The notes: generated by a model from the sequence alone, not told the origin. DNA of 64,000 nt from Mesorhizobium sp. LMG 17147 (GCF_024297145.1 NZ_JANCTC010000004.1:124001-188000), one strand, 5' to 3'. Positions 31,366 to 40,073 are shown, counted from the stretch's first letter. Program-made: numbers and translations.

Positions 31366-31836
31366 TCAGCGGCCGCTGCGGCTGACGACGGTGCCGAGCA
31401 GCAGGTCGTGCAGCGTGCGCTTGCGATCGGAAAACAGGCTCACCAGCAGGACTAGCGGCGAAAGGATGACATTGCCGGCCCAAAACAGCACCGAATGCAC
31501 GACGGCGGTCAGCCCGTCGATGGGGCCGCCGTCGAGTCGGTCGAGCCGGATGCCCATTATCTTCATGCCGGTGGTGGCCTGGTCTTTACTGCCGAGCGTG
31601 TTCCAGATGTAGAGGATGGCGACGGCCGGCACGAGAATGGAAAACAGCATCCAGCCAAGGCCGAGCGTCAACAGCCCGAACAGGAACACCAGGATCGCGA
31701 ATGGAATGGTGAGCAGCGCCACGATGAAATAATCGATGACGAAGGCGAGAATGCGCCGCGTGCGCACGCCCTCATAGGCGCTGATATCTTCGAGCCTGTT
31801 GGTGATGATTTCGCCGTCGAGAACGCGAGCGTTCAT
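31366..31836 (-). CDS. RDD-family membrane protein
   Basis: A 156-residue membrane protein with the RDD hallmark near its start (RTRRILAFVIDYFIVALLTI) and about three helices, then QATTGMKIMGIRLDRLDG and the C-terminal RKRTLHDLLLGTVV block. RDD proteins are poorly characterised; some act in ion exchange. ATG 31836 has GAGGAA five bases upstream. It is divergent from sthA. It could be co-transcribed with bpt, which follows on the same strand. Confidence 0.88.
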   Translation of the reverse strand: MNARVLDGEIITNRLEDISAYEGVRTRRILAFVIDYFIVALLTIPFAILVFLFGLLTLGLGWMLFSILVPAVAILYIWNTLGSKDQATTGMKIMGIRLDRLDGGPIDGLTAVVHSVLFWAGNVILSPLVLLVSLFSDRKRTLHDLLLGTVVSRSGR

Positions 31837-32047
31837 GTCATTTCCTCGTAATCGAACCCGGGTTAATGCACGGGGCCGCTTGTTGATGAAATGGTGAAGG
31901 TTCGCGGCGGAATCAAGATCGAGCCGTCCACCATGTAGATGGTGACGGAGCACTTGGCGCCGTCTGTGACTTGTTGAATTTGTGGCGCGGATAGCGTTAG
32001 CTTGCTGCGGCGCAACAAAAAGCGCCAAGCCGAGGGGACGGGGCGAC

Positions 32048-33436
32048 ATGGACTATGACATGCTGGTCATCGGCAGCGGCCCATCCGGGCGCCGCGCCGC
32101 GGTGCAGTCGGCCAAGCTCGGCAAGTCGGTGCTGGTGGTCGACAGAGGCCGGCGCCTCGGCGGCGTGTCGGTGCATACCGGCACCATCCCGTCGAAGACG
32201 TTGCGCGAGACGGTGCTCAACCTCTCAGGCTGGCGCGAGCGCGGCTTTTACGGTCGCGGCTACCGGGTCAAGCAGGACATTTCGGTCGGCGATCTGGTCG
32301 AGCGCCTGCATAAGACGCTCGACCATGAGGTCGAGGTACTGCAGCACCAGTTCATGCGCAACACGGTCAAGAGCGCACGTGCCGCGGCAAAATTCCTCGG
32401 CCCCAACAAGGTCAGCCTGACCACCGACACCGGCGACTACAGCGAGGTTGGCTTCGCCCATGCGCTGATCGCGGTCGGCACCCGGCCGCACCGGCCGCGC
32501 GACGTGCCGTTCGACAAGACACGGATCTTCGACAGCGACGAGATGCTGGAGCTCGACCGCCTGCCACGCACGCTGACGGTGATCGGCGCCGGCGTCATCG
32601 GCGTCGAATATGCAACGATCTTTTCGGCGCTCGACGTGCCGGTGACGCTGGTCGAGCCGCGCAATACCATGTTGGATTTCGTCGACCGCGAGATCGTCGA
32701 CGACTTCATCCATCAGATGCGCGACCGCGGCATGACCATCCGATTGGGCAGTGCCGTCAAGGAGATCGCCTCGAAACCCGACTATGCTGAGGTGAAGCTG
32801 GCCGACGGCCGCACCATACGTTCCGAGATCGTGCTTTATGCCGCGGGACGCACCGGCAATGTCGGCAATTTAGGGCTCGACGCCGTCGGCATCGAGGCTG
32901 ATTCGCGAGGCCGCATCAGGGTCGATCCGCAGACCTTCCAGACAAGCGCGCCCAACATCTATGCCGCCGGCGACGTCATTGGTTTTCCGAGCCTGGCCTC
33001 GACTTCGATGGAGCAGGGCAGGGTGGCCGCCTGCCATGCCTTCGGCGTGCCCTTGCCGCCGCCGCCTGAAACCTTTCCCTATGGCATATATGCCGTGCCG
33101 GAAATCTCCACAGTCGGCCAGTCCGAGGAGCAGGTGCGCGAGGGTGGTGCAGCCTATGAGGTCGGCGTGGCGCGGTTTCGCGAGACCTCGCGCGGCCACA
33201 TCATGGGGGTCAATACCGGCTTCCTGAAGCTTCTGTTTTCGATCGAAACACGCCGACTGCTCGGCGCCCATATTGTCGGCGAGGGCGCGACCGAACTCAT
33301 CCACATTGGCCAGGCGGTGATCAATCTCGGCGGCACCGTCGACTTCTTCGTCAACAACACCTTCAACTATCCGACGCTGGCCGAAGCCTACAAGATCGCC
33401 GGGCTGGACGCCTGGAACCGCATGGGGCGAGGCTAG
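32048..33436 (+). CDS. sthA: Soluble pyridine nucleotide transhydrogenase
   Basis: This 462-residue flavoprotein moves reducing equivalents between NADPH and NAD+ in the cytoplasm. It has an FAD GxGxxG loop (MLVIGSGPSGRRAAVQSAKL), an NAD loop (LTVIGAGVIGVEYATIFSAL), the second FAD motif (APNIYAAGDVIGFPSLAST) and a dimerisation domain. The redox Cys pair of lipoamide-type reductases is replaced by VHTGTIPSKT, the expected SthA signature. A run of GGGG lies four bases before ATG 32048. It stands alone, divergent from the RDD gene. Confidence 0.93.
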   Translation: MDYDMLVIGSGPSGRRAAVQSAKLGKSVLVVDRGRRLGGVSVHTGTIPSKTLRETVLNLSGWRERGFYGRGYRVKQDISVGDLVERLHKTLDHEVEVLQHQFMRNTVKSARAAAKFLGPNKVSLTTDTGDYSEVGFAHALIAVGTRPHRPRDVPFDKTRIFDSDEMLELDRLPRTLTVIGAGVIGVEYATIFSALDVPVTLVEPRNTMLDFVDREIVDDFIHQMRDRGMTIRLGSAVKEIASKPDYAEVKLADGRTIRSEIVLYAAGRTGNVGNLGLDAVGIEADSRGRIRVDPQTFQTSAPNIYAAGDVIGFPSLASTSMEQGRVAACHAFGVPLPPPPETFPYGIYAVPEISTVGQSEEQVREGGAAYEVGVARFRETSRGHIMGVNTGFLKLLFSIETRRLLGAHIVGEGATELIHIGQAVINLGGTVDFFVNNTFNYPTLAEAYKIAGLDAWNRMGRG

Positions 33437-33445
33437 CTTCGAGGC

Positions 33446-34120
33446 TTATCGATCTGACGCTGCAACGGCGACTGCAGGATCCGCCAGCCATCGCCTGACG
33501 ATCTCGGCGTCCGGATTGCCGATTTCATGGCCGGAGGCGACGGTGTGGGCCTCGACTTTGGCGCCATGCCGGCTGAGCAGTCCGACCAGCGCGAGTGCGA
33601 AGGGCCGGTAAGTCAGGTCGTCGGCGCCGGATAAGATTACCACCCGTGCGTTGCTGAGATCCGCCGGCGGCACCTCGTCCAGAACCGGCATCGGGCGCAG
33701 CAAAGCCGCTTGGACGATGAGCCGCGGATGCAGCAGCATCACGCTTGAAACCAGGTTGGCGCCGTTGGAGTAGCCGATAAAGGAGGCTCGGGCGAGATCG
33801 AGGTCGTGGCGTTTCGCGGCCTTGGGGATGAAGTCAGCGAAAGCGTCCGCCTCTTTGCGGATGCTGTCCTGCTCGAATCGTATCGGCGAAATCCGCCTGA
33901 ACCAGCGGAAACCGTCTTCCTGGGCGATCCGGCCACGCACCGCCACCAAGGTGGCGTGCGGCGAGACTTGGCGCCCCAGCGGCACCAGAGTCGTCTCGTC
34001 GACACCCGATCCATGCAGCAGAAAGAGGCACTCTCCGGTTGGTGCTGCGGGCCTGTAAACGCGGTAGAAAAATGGCAGGTCACGCCGCAAAAAGTCATCT
34101 TCCGGAGGTTTTTCGGACAT
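33446..34120 (-). CDS. Alpha/beta-hydrolase (phospholipase/carboxylesterase type)
   Basis: This 224-residue hydrolase has an oxyanion region FLLHGSGVDETTLVPLGRQV, the nucleophile elbow GYSNGANL, the acid in LSGADDLTYRP and the His in ASGHEIG, completing a Ser-Asp-His triad. It belongs to the small carboxylesterase/YpfH-like group. No signal peptide is present, so it is cytoplasmic. It is convergent with sthA, nine bases away. The substrate is unknown; an organic ester or aryl ester is likely from the family. Confidence 0.87.
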   Translation of the reverse strand: MSEKPPEDDFLRRDLPFFYRVYRPAAPTGECLFLLHGSGVDETTLVPLGRQVSPHATLVAVRGRIAQEDGFRWFRRISPIRFEQDSIRKEADAFADFIPKAAKRHDLDLARASFIGYSNGANLVSSVMLLHPRLIVQAALLRPMPVLDEVPPADLSNARVVILSGADDLTYRPFALALVGLLSRHGAKVEAHTVASGHEIGNPDAEIVRRWLADPAVAVAASDR

Positions 34121-34337
34121 AGTTGCATCCTTTTGTTTTCACGATGTTTTCGTTCATTTGCCGGCTTCAAAACGAAATATTTTCAAGCTCCGCCAAAGTT
34201 GATTGAACCGGGCGCATTTCAGTCCGTTTCTTCGCCGATATAATCCCCGCGGGAGGGATTCGAAGCAGTGTGCGCCGGGTGGTCGCCCGGGTGGTCGCAT
34301 ACCGCGCATGAACAACCAGCTTTAAGGCCTTTTATCG

Positions 34338-35513
34338 ATGACCATGCCAGTTTCGCCGGAACGCGATACGCGTATTGACGTGTTCCGGGCACTCGCCCTC
34401 CTGACCATATTCATCGACCACGTGCCGGGCACAGTTTTCGAAACCCTGACCTACAAGAATTTCGGGTTTTCGGATGCGGCCGAGGCCTTCGTGCTGATCT
34501 CCGGCATGTCCGTCGCTCTTGCCTACGGCACCAAATTCCAGCCGGGAAACCGGCTGATTGCAACGCTGAAAATGTGGCGCCGCGCCGGCGTGCTCTATGT
34601 CACCCACATCGTCACGACGATGGTGGTCATGGCCATCTTCTGCGCAGCGGCGGTGTTTGCGAAACGGCCGGACCTTCTGACGCTGATCAACATCGAGCCG
34701 CTCGTCAGGAACCCGCCGCAAGTCCTGGTCGGTATCGTCACGCTCGGCCATCAGCTCGGTTACAACAACATACTGCCGGTCTATGCGGTGCTGCTGTTGA
34801 TGGCGCCGGCCTTCCTGCTGTTCATCAGCTACAGGCCACTGGCCGTGCTTGCCGTGTCCGCAGCCCTTTGGCTGGTTGCCGGAATCTACCAGATCGCGCC
34901 GCCGAACTACCCGGAGCCCGGGTTCTGGTTCCTCAATCCGCTGTCATGGCAATTGCTGTTCAATATCGGCATGGCCAGCGTGTTGCATGTGCGGCGCGGC
35001 GGCACCATCCCGGTCAATCGGTGGCTGGTCGGCGCGGCGGCCGCCTATGTGCTGACGGCGCTCGTCTGGGTGCATAGCCCGCTGTGGGGGCATGTGTCAT
35101 GGCTCGACCTGCCGGTGGTGCTGACCGGTTTCGACAAGACGTTCCTGTCGTTGCCGCGGCTGCTGCACATCCTGGCGATGAGCTATCTGGTGGTCGCCTT
35201 GCCTTTCGTCTCGAACCTGTTCCGCACCGGCCGTGACAATCCGCTCGCCATATTGGGCAAACGCTCGCTGCCGGTTTTCATTGCCGGCACGGTGATTGCC
35301 ATGGCGGCGCAGGTGATGAAGCTGATCAACCCGGGCGGCATTGCCTATGACAGTCTGCTGCTCGCCGCCGGCATCGCCATGCAGTTCGCGCTCGCCTTTT
35401 ATCTGGAGTGGCTGTCCGCAATCGGCTGGTCCGGCAAGGGCAAGCCGGTCCGCAACGAGGCGTTGCCTGTTCGTCCATCCTTTGGCATCGGTCCCATGGC
35501 GGCAAATAGATAA
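34338..35513 (+). CDS. opgC: OpgC-type acyltransferase
   Basis: A 391-residue integral membrane protein with about ten helices and the OpgC domain start RDTRIDVFRALALLTIFIDH, where the DH pair is the likely catalytic site, followed by GFSDAAEAFVLISGMSVALA. OpgC succinylates osmoregulated periplasmic cyclic or linear glucans in proteobacteria. No other glucan gene is nearby. It is convergent with the LacI-type gene. The domain is specific, but a different acyl acceptor is possible. Confidence 0.87.
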   Translation: MTMPVSPERDTRIDVFRALALLTIFIDHVPGTVFETLTYKNFGFSDAAEAFVLISGMSVALAYGTKFQPGNRLIATLKMWRRAGVLYVTHIVTTMVVMAIFCAAAVFAKRPDLLTLINIEPLVRNPPQVLVGIVTLGHQLGYNNILPVYAVLLLMAPAFLLFISYRPLAVLAVSAALWLVAGIYQIAPPNYPEPGFWFLNPLSWQLLFNIGMASVLHVRRGGTIPVNRWLVGAAAAYVLTALVWVHSPLWGHVSWLDLPVVLTGFDKTFLSLPRLLHILAMSYLVVALPFVSNLFRTGRDNPLAILGKRSLPVFIAGTVIAMAAQVMKLINPGGIAYDSLLLAAGIAMQFALAFYLEWLSAIGWSGKGKPVRNEALPVRPSFGIGPMAANR

Positions 35514-35536
35514 GATTTGGTGCCGATCTGCCCCAG

Positions 35537-36619
35537 TCAGCCTGTACTTGGCGGCGGTCCGGACGATTCCCTGACGACAAGTTCGACGTCGAGCGTTTCT
35601 CGCCGCACCGTGCCGTCGAAGTCGAGGATTCTTCGCGCTGCCCGGCGGCCGATCTCGGCGATCGGCTGGGCGATGGTGGTGAGCGGAGGCTCGCTAGTTG
35701 CGGCTTCAGGCACGCCGTCGAAGCCGACGACGGAAACATCGCGGGGAACCGCGATGCCCCGTGCGTTGAGCCATTCCAATGCCACCATTGCGATCCGGTC
35801 CGACATCGCCAGGATGGCGGTCGGCGGTTCCGCCGAGGCGAAGATGGTTTCAAGGCCAGCCCTTGTGCTCGCCTTATCGTTTTCGGTCTCGTAGACCGGC
35901 ACCTTGGCGGTGTCGACACCAAACCGGGAAAGCTCTTCGAAATAGCCGAGGAGGCGATCACGGGTTCCGGTATAGGACGCCGTCCGGACCTGCTCGGGCG
36001 AGACAAGACCGGTGCTGTCGTCGGCGAAGGCCAGCGACAATACGGCGAAGCGGCGATGTCCAAGTTCCGCCAGATGGCGCGCCGCGAGCCGGCCGCCGGC
36101 AACATTGTCGATACTGATCGCGGAGACCGTGTCGTCCTGCGAGCCGAGCTCGAGTGCGACGAAGGGGAGCTTTCGTTCGCGCGTCAGCTCAACGAGACGC
36201 GGACCGCCCTCGATGCAGAACAGGATGAAGCCGTCCACGAGGGCGCTCTGGATATTCCAGGCAAGTTTTTCCTCGTTGCCAGCCGACACGAGGGCTATTC
36301 CCGCGCCGGTGGCGTCGCAGGCCTCCGAGATGCCGGCCATCATCACGCGGGCAAACGGGTCGTCGAAGAAATAAGACAGCGGCTCGGTTGTGGCGACGCC
36401 GATCGCATTGACCTTGCCGGCGCGCAGCAGGCGGCCCTTGGGATCCGGGCCGGCGTAGCCCAGGGCGTCGGCCGCCGCCTTGACCCGCTCGCGGACTTCC
36501 TCGCGCACGATTTCGGGACGGCTGAAGACATTGGAGGCAGTGCCGTGCGATACGCCCGCGGCTTTGGCGATGTCCGCCAGCCGGATGGGTCTCCTGCCGC
36601 TTTCGGTGAGTGATGCCAT
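35537..36619 (-). CDS. LacI-family transcriptional repressor
   Basis: A 360-residue regulator with an N-terminal LacI helix-turn-helix and hinge (IRLADIAKAAGVSHGTASNV, then FSRPEIVREEVRERVKAAAD), and a periplasmic-binding-protein-like effector domain (about 65-350) ending in VSVVGFDGVPEAATSEPPLT and IAEIGRRAARRIL. ATG 36619 has GGAG eight bases upstream. It is divergent from two small genes at 36782 and 36988, and four palindromes of the form TTGRATCGATNCAA lie in and after the shared intergenic region. These are very likely its operators. The effector sugar is unknown; no sugar-use gene is adjacent. Confidence 0.92.
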   Translation of the reverse strand: MASLTESGRRPIRLADIAKAAGVSHGTASNVFSRPEIVREEVRERVKAAADALGYAGPDPKGRLLRAGKVNAIGVATTEPLSYFFDDPFARVMMAGISEACDATGAGIALVSAGNEEKLAWNIQSALVDGFILFCIEGGPRLVELTRERKLPFVALELGSQDDTVSAISIDNVAGGRLAARHLAELGHRRFAVLSLAFADDSTGLVSPEQVRTASYTGTRDRLLGYFEELSRFGVDTAKVPVYETENDKASTRAGLETIFASAEPPTAILAMSDRIAMVALEWLNARGIAVPRDVSVVGFDGVPEAATSEPPLTTIAQPIAEIGRRAARRILDFDGTVRRETLDVELVVRESSGPPPSTG

Positions 36620-36672
36620 TGTTTGTCTCCAGGACTCCTGTCCAGCAGTATCGCAATTAACTAACATCTTCC

Positions 36673-36686
36673 TTGGATCGATTCAA
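36673..36686. promoter_or_regulatory. LacI-type operator, site 1
   Basis: TTGGATCGATTCAA, a near-perfect palindrome centred on ATCGAT, lies just upstream of the -35 box at 36695 and between lacI and the small genes. Its centre is 49 bp from that of site 2. Confidence 0.75.
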
Positions 36687-36694
36687 ATTTTTGC

Positions 36695-36722
36695 TTGACA
36701 TTTGTGGTGTGACGCGTATTAT
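36695..36722 (+). promoter_or_regulatory. Sigma-70-like promoter of the small-gene pair
   Basis: TTGACA at 36695-36700 and TATTAT at 36717-36722 are separated by 16 bp. Operators flank the promoter on both sides, so repressor binding should block it. Confidence 0.7.
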
Positions 36723-36735
36723 TGAATCGATCCAA
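36722..36735. promoter_or_regulatory. LacI-type operator, site 2
   Basis: TTGAATCGATCCAA is the inverse orientation of site 1. It overlaps the end of the -10 box and the expected transcription start. Confidence 0.75.
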
Positions 36736-36755
36736 GAGCAGTTTTTGTCCGCAGA

Positions 36756-36769
36756 TTGGATCGATACAA
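36756..36769. promoter_or_regulatory. LacI-type operator, site 3
   Basis: TTGGATCGATACAA lies 12 bases before the first small gene, just upstream of its GAGGAG ribosome site. Its centre is 34 bp from that of site 2. Confidence 0.72.
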
Positions 36770-36781
36770 GAGGAGAGCGCC

Positions 36782-36925
36782 ATGCACCCCGTCAATTATC
36801 TGTTCAAGGACATTTACCGGAACGACTGGAGCATCCGCTCGGGCGCGGAGGCCCGTAAGGGGCGCGACAGGACCGGTCCGTGGATTCGCGACCTGCGTTT
36901 CCTCGTAGGGCGCAAGGGGAGCTGA
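36782..36925 (+). CDS. Small protein, 47 aa, paralogue 1
   Basis: The frame MHPVNYLFKDIYRNDWSIRS... ends VGRKGS and has a GAGGAG ribosome site before ATG 36782. It is basic and soluble. The first 18 residues match the next small gene (MHP(V/I), LF.DIYRN.W.I), and both are exactly 47 residues. The gene lies directly under a promoter boxed by LacI-type operators, so it should be induced when the repressor binds its effector. I do not recognise the family; conservation of the N-terminus between copies supports that it is translated. Confidence 0.7.
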   Translation: MHPVNYLFKDIYRNDWSIRSGAEARKGRDRTGPWIRDLRFLVGRKGS

Positions 36926-36952
36926 TCGGCGGCCTGTTTTTGTGCCCGCGGA

Positions 36953-36966
36953 TTGGATCGATTCAA
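36953..36966. promoter_or_regulatory. LacI-type operator, site 4
   Basis: TTGGATCGATTCAA, identical to site 1, lies 21 bases before the second small gene. The bases before it (GTTTTTGTG.CCGCGGA) resemble those before site 3, showing that the operator was duplicated with the gene. Confidence 0.75.
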
Positions 36967-36987
36967 AAAGCTAGAGGACATTAAGCC

Positions 36988-37131
36988 ATGCATCCGATCA
37001 AGCATCTGTTCGAAGACATCTATCGCAATTATTGGGGCATCTCGCCGGCCACCGAACGGCTGGAGCGACGGCGTACTGTCAAGACGCCCAAGCGCGACGG
37101 CCAAGTCCGGCCCGAACGTCCGCGAGACTGA
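36988..37131 (+). CDS. Small protein, 47 aa, paralogue 2
   Basis: The frame MHPIKHLFEDIYRNYWGISP... ends RPERPRD, with AGAGGA 11 bases before ATG 36988. It is paralogous to the 47-aa gene at 36782 in its first 18 residues; the tails differ but are both highly basic (RRTVKTPKRDG here). It carries its own upstream LacI-type palindrome. There is no signal peptide or membrane helix. A small regulatory or binding protein is possible, but function is unknown. Confidence 0.7.
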   Translation: MHPIKHLFEDIYRNYWGISPATERLERRRTVKTPKRDGQVRPERPRD

Positions 37132-37199
37132 GCTGGCAAGACGGAGCTCGTGGATCGAGCGCGGCTGGCGAAGAGCAGCGGCCGCCATTGGTTGCCGCA

Positions 37200-37571
37200 T
37201 CAATGGCGGCGCGGGTGTACCAGCGCCGAGGCGGCCATCACGAGCCAGCCGCCGATGAGCAACGTGCCGCCGATCGGCGCCGACATCGGGAACAGCCGCG
37301 AGCCAAGGAAGTCGCGGGCCAAAAGATCTCCCGAGAAAAGCAGAAGCCCGACGAGAAGGATGAGGCTTCCGGTTCGCAGGATTCTGTTGCCACCGAGCAG
37401 CCCGACGGTAAGGAAGACCGGCGCATGCATGAGCAGGAAGGATGCGGCCGTACCGACGAAAGCGCCGCCGAGATGTGCCGCCGCCGCCGAAAGAGCCACG
37501 CCGGTTCCGCCGCATAGGCCGCCGGCAAAAATCAGAACGCGACTGCCCGCCGTCTGTTCAGCCATGCTCAT
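37200..37571 (-). CDS. DUF423-family membrane protein
   Basis: A 123-residue protein with four hydrophobic segments and family landmarks: FAGGLCGGTGVALSAAAAHL, LLMHAPVFLTVGLL, LLLFSGDLLARDFLG and FPMSAPIGGTLLIGGWLVMA. DUF423 proteins are inner-membrane proteins of unknown role. ATG 37571 is preferred, with GGAGG seven bases upstream; GTG 37577 and ATG 37565 are in frame. It lies on the same strand as the MFS gene upstream. Confidence 0.88.
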   Translation of the reverse strand: MSMAEQTAGSRVLIFAGGLCGGTGVALSAAAAHLGGAFVGTAASFLLMHAPVFLTVGLLGGNRILRTGSLILLVGLLLFSGDLLARDFLGSRLFPMSAPIGGTLLIGGWLVMAASALVHPRRH

Positions 37572-37624
37572 TTCCACGCCTCCGCGATTCCTGGCGACCG
37601 CCTGAGATAGTGCGGCGAACCGTG

Positions 37625-38875
37625 TCAGGATTCGCCGGCTTCCGCCAGCATGGCGCGTTCGCGGCGCGACTGGACTAGCCGGTTATAAGCCGCTCCGCCC
37701 GCCATCAGCACGGATGTGCCGAGAAACACCGAGCGCATACCGAAATGGCCGCCGACGAAGCCGCCGAGCAACGGTCCGGCAACCTGCCCGACATATTGCG
37801 CCGAGATCGACAAGCCCAGCACATTGCCGCCGACGCCGTCGGGCACATTGTGGCGGATGACGCTCGTGATGCAGGGCAAAAGACCGCCAAGCGCCAGGCC
37901 CATCAGGAAGCGAAGGCCGACGAGTTGCCAGCCCTGCGTAACGAAGGCCTGCGGGATCAGGAGCAGCGCCGAGACGGCGAGTGCGGCAACGATTACGTTC
38001 CAGTGGCCGATACGGTCGGCGAGCTTGCCGAGCCGCGACGCCGACAGGATGGCGCCGAGCGCCGCCGCGGACATGACGATGCCGGAGACCAGCGTGACCT
38101 GGCTCTGATCTTCGATGAGCTGTTGGACATAGACGGTGATGATCGGCTCAATCGACATGGTGGCAAAACTCAACAGCATGCCGGTCGCCAGCATGGCGAC
38201 GACGGGGCGCTTGTCGGGAATCTGCGACCAGCCGCCTCTCGCTTTTTCTTGTGACGCCGCCTTGACGGCAACCGGGCGAGGGGCCTCCTTGATCAGCAAG
38301 GTGGTTGCCAGAAACGCCAGGAAAATGACGCCGCCTGCGAGCAGGAATGTGGCGCGGATTCCAATCAGCGGCGGCAGCGCGCCGCCGAGCAGCGGACCGA
38401 CCAGAGCACCGGCGGTTATGCCGGCCGACAGCACGCCCAGCGCCCAGCCGGAGCGATCCTTCGGCGTCTGCATGGCAACCAGGATGGTCGAGCCCGAAGA
38501 ATAGCCGCCGGCAAAGCCGATCAGCAGGCGCAGGAGCACCAATTGCCAGACGGTCTGCACCATGCCGGTCAGCGACATGCACAGCGCCATGCCGAAACTT
38601 GCACGCACCAGCATCAGTTTGCGGCCGTAGCGGTCGCCTAGCCGCCCCCACAAGGGCGCAACCAGCGCGGCAGCAAGGAAGGTGGCGCCGTAGGCAATGC
38701 CCGACCACTGGACGATCGCCGCGTGACCCTCTGCGCCTAACTGCTCGACGTAAAGCGGCAGGAAGGGCAACAGCAGCGTCATCGCTACAAGCGTGCTGAA
38801 CGAGCCGGCAAAACACACGGCGAGATTGCGACGCCAGTGGACGTTTTGCGTGGCGAGGGTGGCGTCTTGCGGCAT
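37625..38875 (-). CDS. MFS efflux transporter (MdtG/TetA-like)
   Basis: This 416-residue carrier has 12 predicted helices. Motif A appears as PLWGRLGDRYGRKLMLVRAS and again in the second half as SRLGKLADRIGHWN; motif C-like glycine-rich sequence is GVLSAGITAGALVGPLLGG. The pattern fits drug:H+ antiporter-1 proteins such as MdtG. ATG 38875 follows AGGACAGGAC. It diverges from a GntR-family gene, and the shared region contains a 19-bp palindrome, so the regulator probably controls this pump. Confidence 0.88.
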   Translation of the reverse strand: MPQDATLATQNVHWRRNLAVCFAGSFSTLVAMTLLLPFLPLYVEQLGAEGHAAIVQWSGIAYGATFLAAALVAPLWGRLGDRYGRKLMLVRASFGMALCMSLTGMVQTVWQLVLLRLLIGFAGGYSSGSTILVAMQTPKDRSGWALGVLSAGITAGALVGPLLGGALPPLIGIRATFLLAGGVIFLAFLATTLLIKEAPRPVAVKAASQEKARGGWSQIPDKRPVVAMLATGMLLSFATMSIEPIITVYVQQLIEDQSQVTLVSGIVMSAAALGAILSASRLGKLADRIGHWNVIVAALAVSALLLIPQAFVTQGWQLVGLRFLMGLALGGLLPCITSVIRHNVPDGVGGNVLGLSISAQYVGQVAGPLLGGFVGGHFGMRSVFLGTSVLMAGGAAYNRLVQSRRERAMLAEAGES

Positions 38876-38928
38876 GTCCTGTCCTGTCCGGCCAGTTTGC
38901 ATGAAAACTTGCTGCGGATCCCATTCTG

Positions 38929-38947
38929 GGATACCAAATTGGTATCC
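38929..38947. promoter_or_regulatory. Palindromic operator candidate between MFS and gntR
   Basis: GGATACCAAATTGGTATCC is a perfect inverted repeat with 9-bp arms around one central base. The TGGTAT half-sites in a divergent promoter region are typical of GntR/FCD-type operators; the neighbouring GntR protein is the likely ligand. Confidence 0.7.
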
Positions 38948-39056
38948 GTCATGGACGCAAGGCTGGTCGCTGTCAATGCGGCCCCTGCAAAGTGATCGGC
39001 AACAAATGGTCGGTGAACAGAGAGCCAATGAACCGGCTCCAACAAACGGAACGCCA

Positions 39057-39719
39057 ATGTCGCAGATGCAAAACGTCGAAAGGCAGCTTCGCGAGATGAT
39101 CCTCGGGCTCGAGATCGGTCCGGGCGAGCGGCTGACGGAGCGCTGGGTCGAAAGCCGTTTCGGAGCCTCGCGCACGCCGGTCAGGGCGGCATTGCTGCGG
39201 CTCGAGACCGAAGGACTGATTTGCCGCGACGGCCGCGGCTGGACGGTCTCGCCCATCAATCTTGCTGAGCTGGAGCAGATCGCGGTCTACCGCGAGGCGG
39301 TCGAGGTCGCGGCGCTCAGGCTGACTTGCACCTTGCAGGACAGGAGTGCCGTCGAAATCATTGAGGGGATGCTCGATTCTTGCGACGACAAGACGCCGCG
39401 CGAGGAATGGCATCGCGTCGGCATGGATTTTCATATCGAGTTGGCGCGTCTGTCCGGCAACGAGTTCCTGTTCAGAGCGGTTCGCGACGCGATGACACGC
39501 CTGTCGCGCGCCCGCTGGCTCGAGGTTCGCGACGAGGCAGCACTTGGCCGTGCCTGGGCCGAACACCATGCCATTCTGTCGGCGGTGCGGGCCGGCGATG
39601 CCGATAGCGCCGCCCGCCTGCTTTCAGCCCACATCATTGGCAGCCGCGACCGGCTGGTGACCTCGCTGCGCAACGACCGGCGTGGCCTCCGCGCCCGGGG
39701 ATTTGCCGTCGTCGCTTGA
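39057..39719 (+). CDS. GntR-family regulator (FadR/FCD subgroup)
   Basis: A 220-residue regulator with an N-terminal winged helix (LREMILGLEIGPGERLTERW, then SRTPVRAALLRLETEGLI) and a C-terminal FCD ligand domain rich in helices. The metal/ligand residues Asp in MDFHIELARLSGN and the His of EHHAILSAVRAGDADSAARL are visible. ATG 39057 is chosen; the frame is open further upstream but that sequence is the divergent promoter. It probably represses or activates the adjacent MFS gene in response to a small carboxylate. Confidence 0.9.
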   Translation: MSQMQNVERQLREMILGLEIGPGERLTERWVESRFGASRTPVRAALLRLETEGLICRDGRGWTVSPINLAELEQIAVYREAVEVAALRLTCTLQDRSAVEIIEGMLDSCDDKTPREEWHRVGMDFHIELARLSGNEFLFRAVRDAMTRLSRARWLEVRDEAALGRAWAEHHAILSAVRAGDADSAARLLSAHIIGSRDRLVTSLRNDRRGLRARGFAVVA

Positions 39720-39815
39720 GTGAGGATCGGCTGCCATTGATCACGAAAAGGGCAGATGAGCGAAGAATGCTACTTTCGGTCTCGCTTCGCAAATGCCGAT
39801 GGCGTAAGAGCGGCG

Positions 39816-40073
39816 ATGGAAAACAACCGATTTGACACACCCGTGACCGTCAAGGGCGCGGCGGGAAGCAATCAGCTCTTGCGTACGGCCCGCGAGGCTT
39901 CCGACTACCTCCTCAACAATTGGCCCGGCAAGCGCAGTCCCAAGCACCGCGAAGCGCTGCAGGCCTGTCATGATGCGCTGGCCGGCGACAAGCCGGCCAT
40001 GAACGCAAGACGGGCCTTCATTGCCGCAGCTCGTGAAGTGAACGTCTTCGTCAGCGACAAGGCGCCCGCCTGA
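39816..40073 (+). CDS. DUF982-family protein
   Basis: This 85-residue protein matches DUF982, a small family abundant in rhizobia: an N-terminal hairpin (FDTPVTVKGAAGSNQLLRTA), EASDYLLNNWPGKRSPKHRE, and a C-terminal helix with ARRAFIAAAREVNVFV. The ATG at 39816 (MENNRFDTP) gives the usual family length; an ATG at 39756 would add 20 residues. Function is unknown. It follows gntR on the same strand after about 100 bp. Confidence 0.88.
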   Translation: MENNRFDTPVTVKGAAGSNQLLRTAREASDYLLNNWPGKRSPKHREALQACHDALAGDKPAMNARRAFIAAAREVNVFVSDKAPA

